From positions 71,451 to 135,450 of the forward strand of contig CAXBNN010000008.1 in NCBI GenBank assembly GCA_963977135.1: a DNA stretch of 64,000 nucleotides, written 5' to 3'. Made by a program: the position numbers and the translations under genes. The notes below the pieces were generated by a model. That model was not told where the DNA came from, searched no databases, and saw nothing but the letters and a program-made list of their open reading frames with translations. Each line of letters begins with the position of its first letter. Positions within the stretch are counted from its first letter, which is position 1. Positions 61,220 to 64,000 of this stretch are shown here, piece after piece. The stretch is from UBA2040 sp963977135 (GTDB taxonomy: Bacteria > Bacteroidota > Bacteroidia > Flavobacteriales_D > Crocinitomicaceae).

Positions 61220-64000
61220 ATGAATAAAAAGTTACAATTTGCGAAGAGCAAATTAATGAATGGTGGATTGCTGTTTTTGGGTATGTTGGCTTCAACTTAT
61301 TCGTTTTCGCAGTACTGCACTAGTAATGCGACAAGCACTGCAGATGAGGAAATCTGGAACGTCACTATAGGAGTTTTAAACAATACTTCTACGTGCAGCC
61401 AGATGGCTGGCCCTGGTAGTATTCCTTCTCAATATTCCAATTATACAAATGTTACCCCGGCACTTTCAATTCCGACAATTCCTATAGGTGTTGGAACGGC
61501 TATGTCTGTTGGTATTGGTACTTGTGGTGCAGGTAGCTATAATAATATGACTAAGGTTTTCATTGATTTGAATCAAAATGGTTTGTTTACGGACGCTGGT
61601 GAGCAAGTTTATGTTTCCCCGACGTTTACATCAGGAGTACATGTTGAAAACTTTACTGTGACTATCCCGTTTACAGCAACACCAGGGTTGACTAGAATGA
61701 GAATAGTAACTGTAGAAACTACGGTAGCAACTTCTGTCAATCCATGTGGAACATACACTTGGGGTGAAACGGAAGACTATACGGTTATGATTGGAACACC
61801 TTTGGCAGATGACGCAGGTATTTCAGGATTTGTTAATCCAGTGATTCCAACATGTACTTTTAACGACTCTGTTTCGGTTACCTTAAGAAATTATGGCACT
61901 AGCAATTTGACTTCTTGTAATATCAACTGGAAGAAAAACACAACTACACTTACTCCAATTTTTTGGACAGGATCTTTAGCGCCTCAGGCATCTATGACTG
62001 TGTTTGTTGGAACAACAGTTTATGTTGCAGGTGATAACTTGTATGCTTGGACAACCAACCCAAACGGTGTTGTTGAAAATCCTTCAGGGTCTTACAATGA
62101 TTCTACTTCAATCTTAGGTTTATCCACTGGACTTTCAGGAACTTATACTATCGGGGGAACAACTCCTGATTTTGCAGATGTTACTTCAGCAATTGCTGCT
62201 TTGAACTTTGCAGGAGTTTGTGGGCCAACAGTTTTTAATATTCGTACGGGTATTTATACAGATCAATTTGATTTAGGTCAAGTAATAGGTATGGATGCTA
62301 CGAACACAGTGACTTTTAAGTCTGAGACAGGTGATAGAAATGATGTTACCTTTAATTATGCCTCAACTGCTTTGGCAAATAATTATGTGGTTAAATTGAA
62401 TGGTGCTGATTATTTCCGTTTTGAGTCAATGACTTTAAGAAATACAGGTACATCGTTCGGAACAGTTGTAACAATATCAGGTGGTTCTGATCATAATACG
62501 TTTTATGATTGTAATCTACAAACACAATCCAATAATACAACAAGCACAAATATTAGCGTAATTTATGAACCAACTGGTTCAAATGATGAATTCAACACGT
62601 TTGAAAATAACTCTATCATTGGTGGTAGTTATGGAGCTTATATCTATGGAGTCGGCACTGCTTCTATGCAGGAAGGAAATTCATACATCAATAATGAATT
62701 TGTTGACAATTACTACATGGGTCTTCGTTTGTACTATACTAAAAATGATGTTGTAACTAAAAACAGAATTCACGGTCAGTCAACTTATACTTCACGTTAT
62801 GGAATTTATTCTTACTACAATGCTGGTGGATCTCAATTCACACATAATTCTGTAGAGAGTAATGCTTCTTCATACTTCTATTATGGAATGTACATTTTCT
62901 ATGCTGATGGAGCTTCTAACGCAAGAGGTTTGATTGCAAACAACTCTATAACTGTTGGTAATGCGAGTACTACTGGTACGTATTACGGTCTGTATTTCTA
63001 CAATTCAGGATACTATAACATTTACAATAACACTGTAAGTGTAGTTAATGGCGGAGTTAGTGGTAGAGCGTTATACCTTTATAATGGAGGAGCAAACAAT
63101 GTGAAAAACAACTCATTCACCAATTTCGGTACTGGATATGCGTCTTACGTTTATGGAACTTATTCTGTGAATGAAATGGATTACAACAATTACTATACTA
63201 ATGGTGCTCAAATCGGATATTACGGTTCAGCAAACACTGCAACTTTAGCAGCTTGGCAAACTGCATCAGGACACGATGCGAATAGTATTGCGGTTAATCC
63301 AGGATTCTATTCTGATTATGATCTGCACGTTTGTTCAGATTCATTAGATGGTAAAGGAACTCCTTTAGCTCCTATTACCGATGATAGAGATATGCAAGCA
63401 AGAAATGCTTCAACTCCAGATATCGGTTCTGATGAATTTGCGCCAATTGGTCTACCAGGATTCTTGGGACCAAATGCAGTTGTTTGTACAGGTCAATCAG
63501 TTGCTGTATCTGCTGGAGCTCCTGCTGATCAAATCCTTTGGTCAACTGGGGATACAACTAATACTTTATTGATAGCGACGCCAGGAACATACACCGTAAC
63601 AGTAATCAGCACTTGTGGAATTGCGTTTGATACTATCACTGTAACTGCATCTGCATTAAATTATACTGGTTTCTTAGCTGCAGATACAACAACATTCTGT
63701 AATGGTGGTTCTGCATTATTGACTTCAACAATGCCAGCAACAACTTATAGCTGGACAGGTGGTTCATCAAATGATTCATTAGTTGTAACAGCAGGAGGAA
63801 CCTATACATTGAACATCACAGATGGATGTGGAACAGGTTCTCAGTCAATTGTGATTACTGAAAACACAGTTCCAGTTGCCTCGTTCACGTCTTCTACAAG
63901 TTTCTTGACAGGTGTCTTTAACAATACTTCAACAGGTGGAGGAGTAACAACGTACTTGTGGAACTTTGGTGATGGTTCAACATCAACTCAAATGAGTCCA
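61220..64000 (+). CDS. Large T9SS-type beta-helix/PKD protein, paralogue (3' end outside window)
   Basis: The frame is open from an ATG at 61220 to the end of the window (927 codons). A signal peptide (about residues 1-32, TYSFSQ) is followed by a GEVED-type domain (about 34-190, VFIDLNQNGLFTDAGEQVY and GETEDYTV), which the preceding paralogue lacks. Then come the same CARDB-like domain, beta-helix, Ig-like repeats and the beginning of the PKD domain (TYLWNFGDGSTST). The sorting domain is expected just beyond the window. From 62121 onward the DNA is nearly the same as in the preceding gene. Confidence 0.87.
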   Translation, partial: MNKKLQFAKSKLMNGGLLFLGMLASTYSFSQYCTSNATSTADEEIWNVTIGVLNNTSTCSQMAGPGSIPSQYSNYTNVTPALSIPTIPIGVGTAMSVGIGTCGAGSYNNMTKVFIDLNQNGLFTDAGEQVYVSPTFTSGVHVENFTVTIPFTATPGLTRMRIVTVETTVATSVNPCGTYTWGETEDYTVMIGTPLADDAGISGFVNPVIPTCTFNDSVSVTLRNYGTSNLTSCNINWKKNTTTLTPIFWTGSLAPQASMTVFVGTTVYVAGDNLYAWTTNPNGVVENPSGSYNDSTSILGLSTGLSGTYTIGGTTPDFADVTSAIAALNFAGVCGPTVFNIRTGIYTDQFDLGQVIGMDATNTVTFKSETGDRNDVTFNYASTALANNYVVKLNGADYFRFESMTLRNTGTSFGTVVTISGGSDHNTFYDCNLQTQSNNTTSTNISVIYEPTGSNDEFNTFENNSIIGGSYGAYIYGVGTASMQEGNSYINNEFVDNYYMGLRLYYTKNDVVTKNRIHGQSTYTSRYGIYSYYNAGGSQFTHNSVESNASSYFYYGMYIFYADGASNARGLIANNSITVGNASTTGTYYGLYFYNSGYYNIYNNTVSVVNGGVSGRALYLYNGGANNVKNNSFTNFGTGYASYVYGTYSVNEMDYNNYYTNGAQIGYYGSANTATLAAWQTASGHDANSIAVNPGFYSDYDLHVCSDSLDGKGTPLAPITDDRDMQARNASTPDIGSDEFAPIGLPGFLGPNAVVCTGQSVAVSAGAPADQILWSTGDTTNTLLIATPGTYTVTVISTCGIAFDTITVTASALNYTGFLAADTTTFCNGGSALLTSTMPATTYSWTGGSSNDSLVVTAGGTYTLNITDGCGTGSQSIVITENTVPVASFTSSTSFLTGVFNNTSTGGGVTTYLWNFGDGSTSTQMSP
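62121..63547 (+). repeat. Long direct repeat, copy B (intragenic)
   Basis: This is the partner of 58771-60197. Identity is high across the beta-helix coding part and weak in the preceding CARDB-like part, although both genes encode that domain. Confidence 0.8.

Noticed and set aside
58771..63547. CRISPR-like or short tandem repeats
   Set aside because: The repetition is a single long gene duplication with domain structure, not a repeat-spacer array.

Overview
The window is AT-rich bacterial DNA from a member of the Bacteroidota, most likely a Flavobacteriales relative. The signs are type IX secretion (T9SS) C-terminal sorting domains with the PNP motif, a TonB-dependent receptor paired with a DUF4249 lipoprotein, TAnnTTTG-type promoters, almost no Shine-Dalgarno sequences, and a complete flexirubin-type pigment cluster. 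The OmpA-family protein at 12.3-13.6 kb recalls Fluviicola/Crocinitomicaceae homologues. That placement rests on memory of the family, not on a search.

Left part (1-22 kb), general genes: the 3' end of comEC, a lipoprotein, a DUF5916 outer-membrane protein, a nitroreductase and pirin pair, a TPM-domain protein with a membrane partner, the TonB receptor/DUF4249 pair, a J-domain/KTSC protein, an OmpA-type porin broken into two frames, and a beta-CASP nuclease next to an ATP-cone/PD-(D/E)XK nuclease. Next come a TPR histidine kinase and a NarL-type response regulator. They are followed by three exported proteins whose upstream regions share a TCAGGG-WAAACCC element, a candidate operator for that regulator.

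Central part (22.1-57.5 kb), a flexirubin (aryl polyene plus dialkylresorcinol) cluster. It contains a phosphopantetheinyl transferase, a C45 acyltransferase-type protein and a CoA-ligase-like enzyme. A leftward operon encodes two CrtI-like oxidoreductases, a halogenase-like flavoenzyme and an MMPL-acyltransferase-methyltransferase fusion. A long, tightly overlapping rightward operon encodes a methyltransferase, tyrosine ammonia-lyase, ketoreductase, ketosynthases, ACPs, hotdog enzymes, acyltransferase, deacetylase and LolA. After a short interruption (ORF6N protein and a GT2-DUF2062 protein) a second rightward operon carries DarA, DarB, a BtrH-like protein, an ABC exporter and a second ACP-KS-chain-length-factor set. 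In the expected scheme, tyrosine is deaminated to a coumaroyl starter, activated and loaded on ACP, then extended and reduced to an aryl polyene. DarB and DarA build the dialkylresorcinol, and the two halves are joined as an ester and placed in the outer membrane.

Right part (57.5-64 kb): two long paralogous T9SS-exported beta-helix proteins in tandem, the second running off the window. A remnant of a third gene's 3' end, with an almost identical terminator, lies just before them. No rRNA, tRNA, CRISPR array or insertion sequence was seen.
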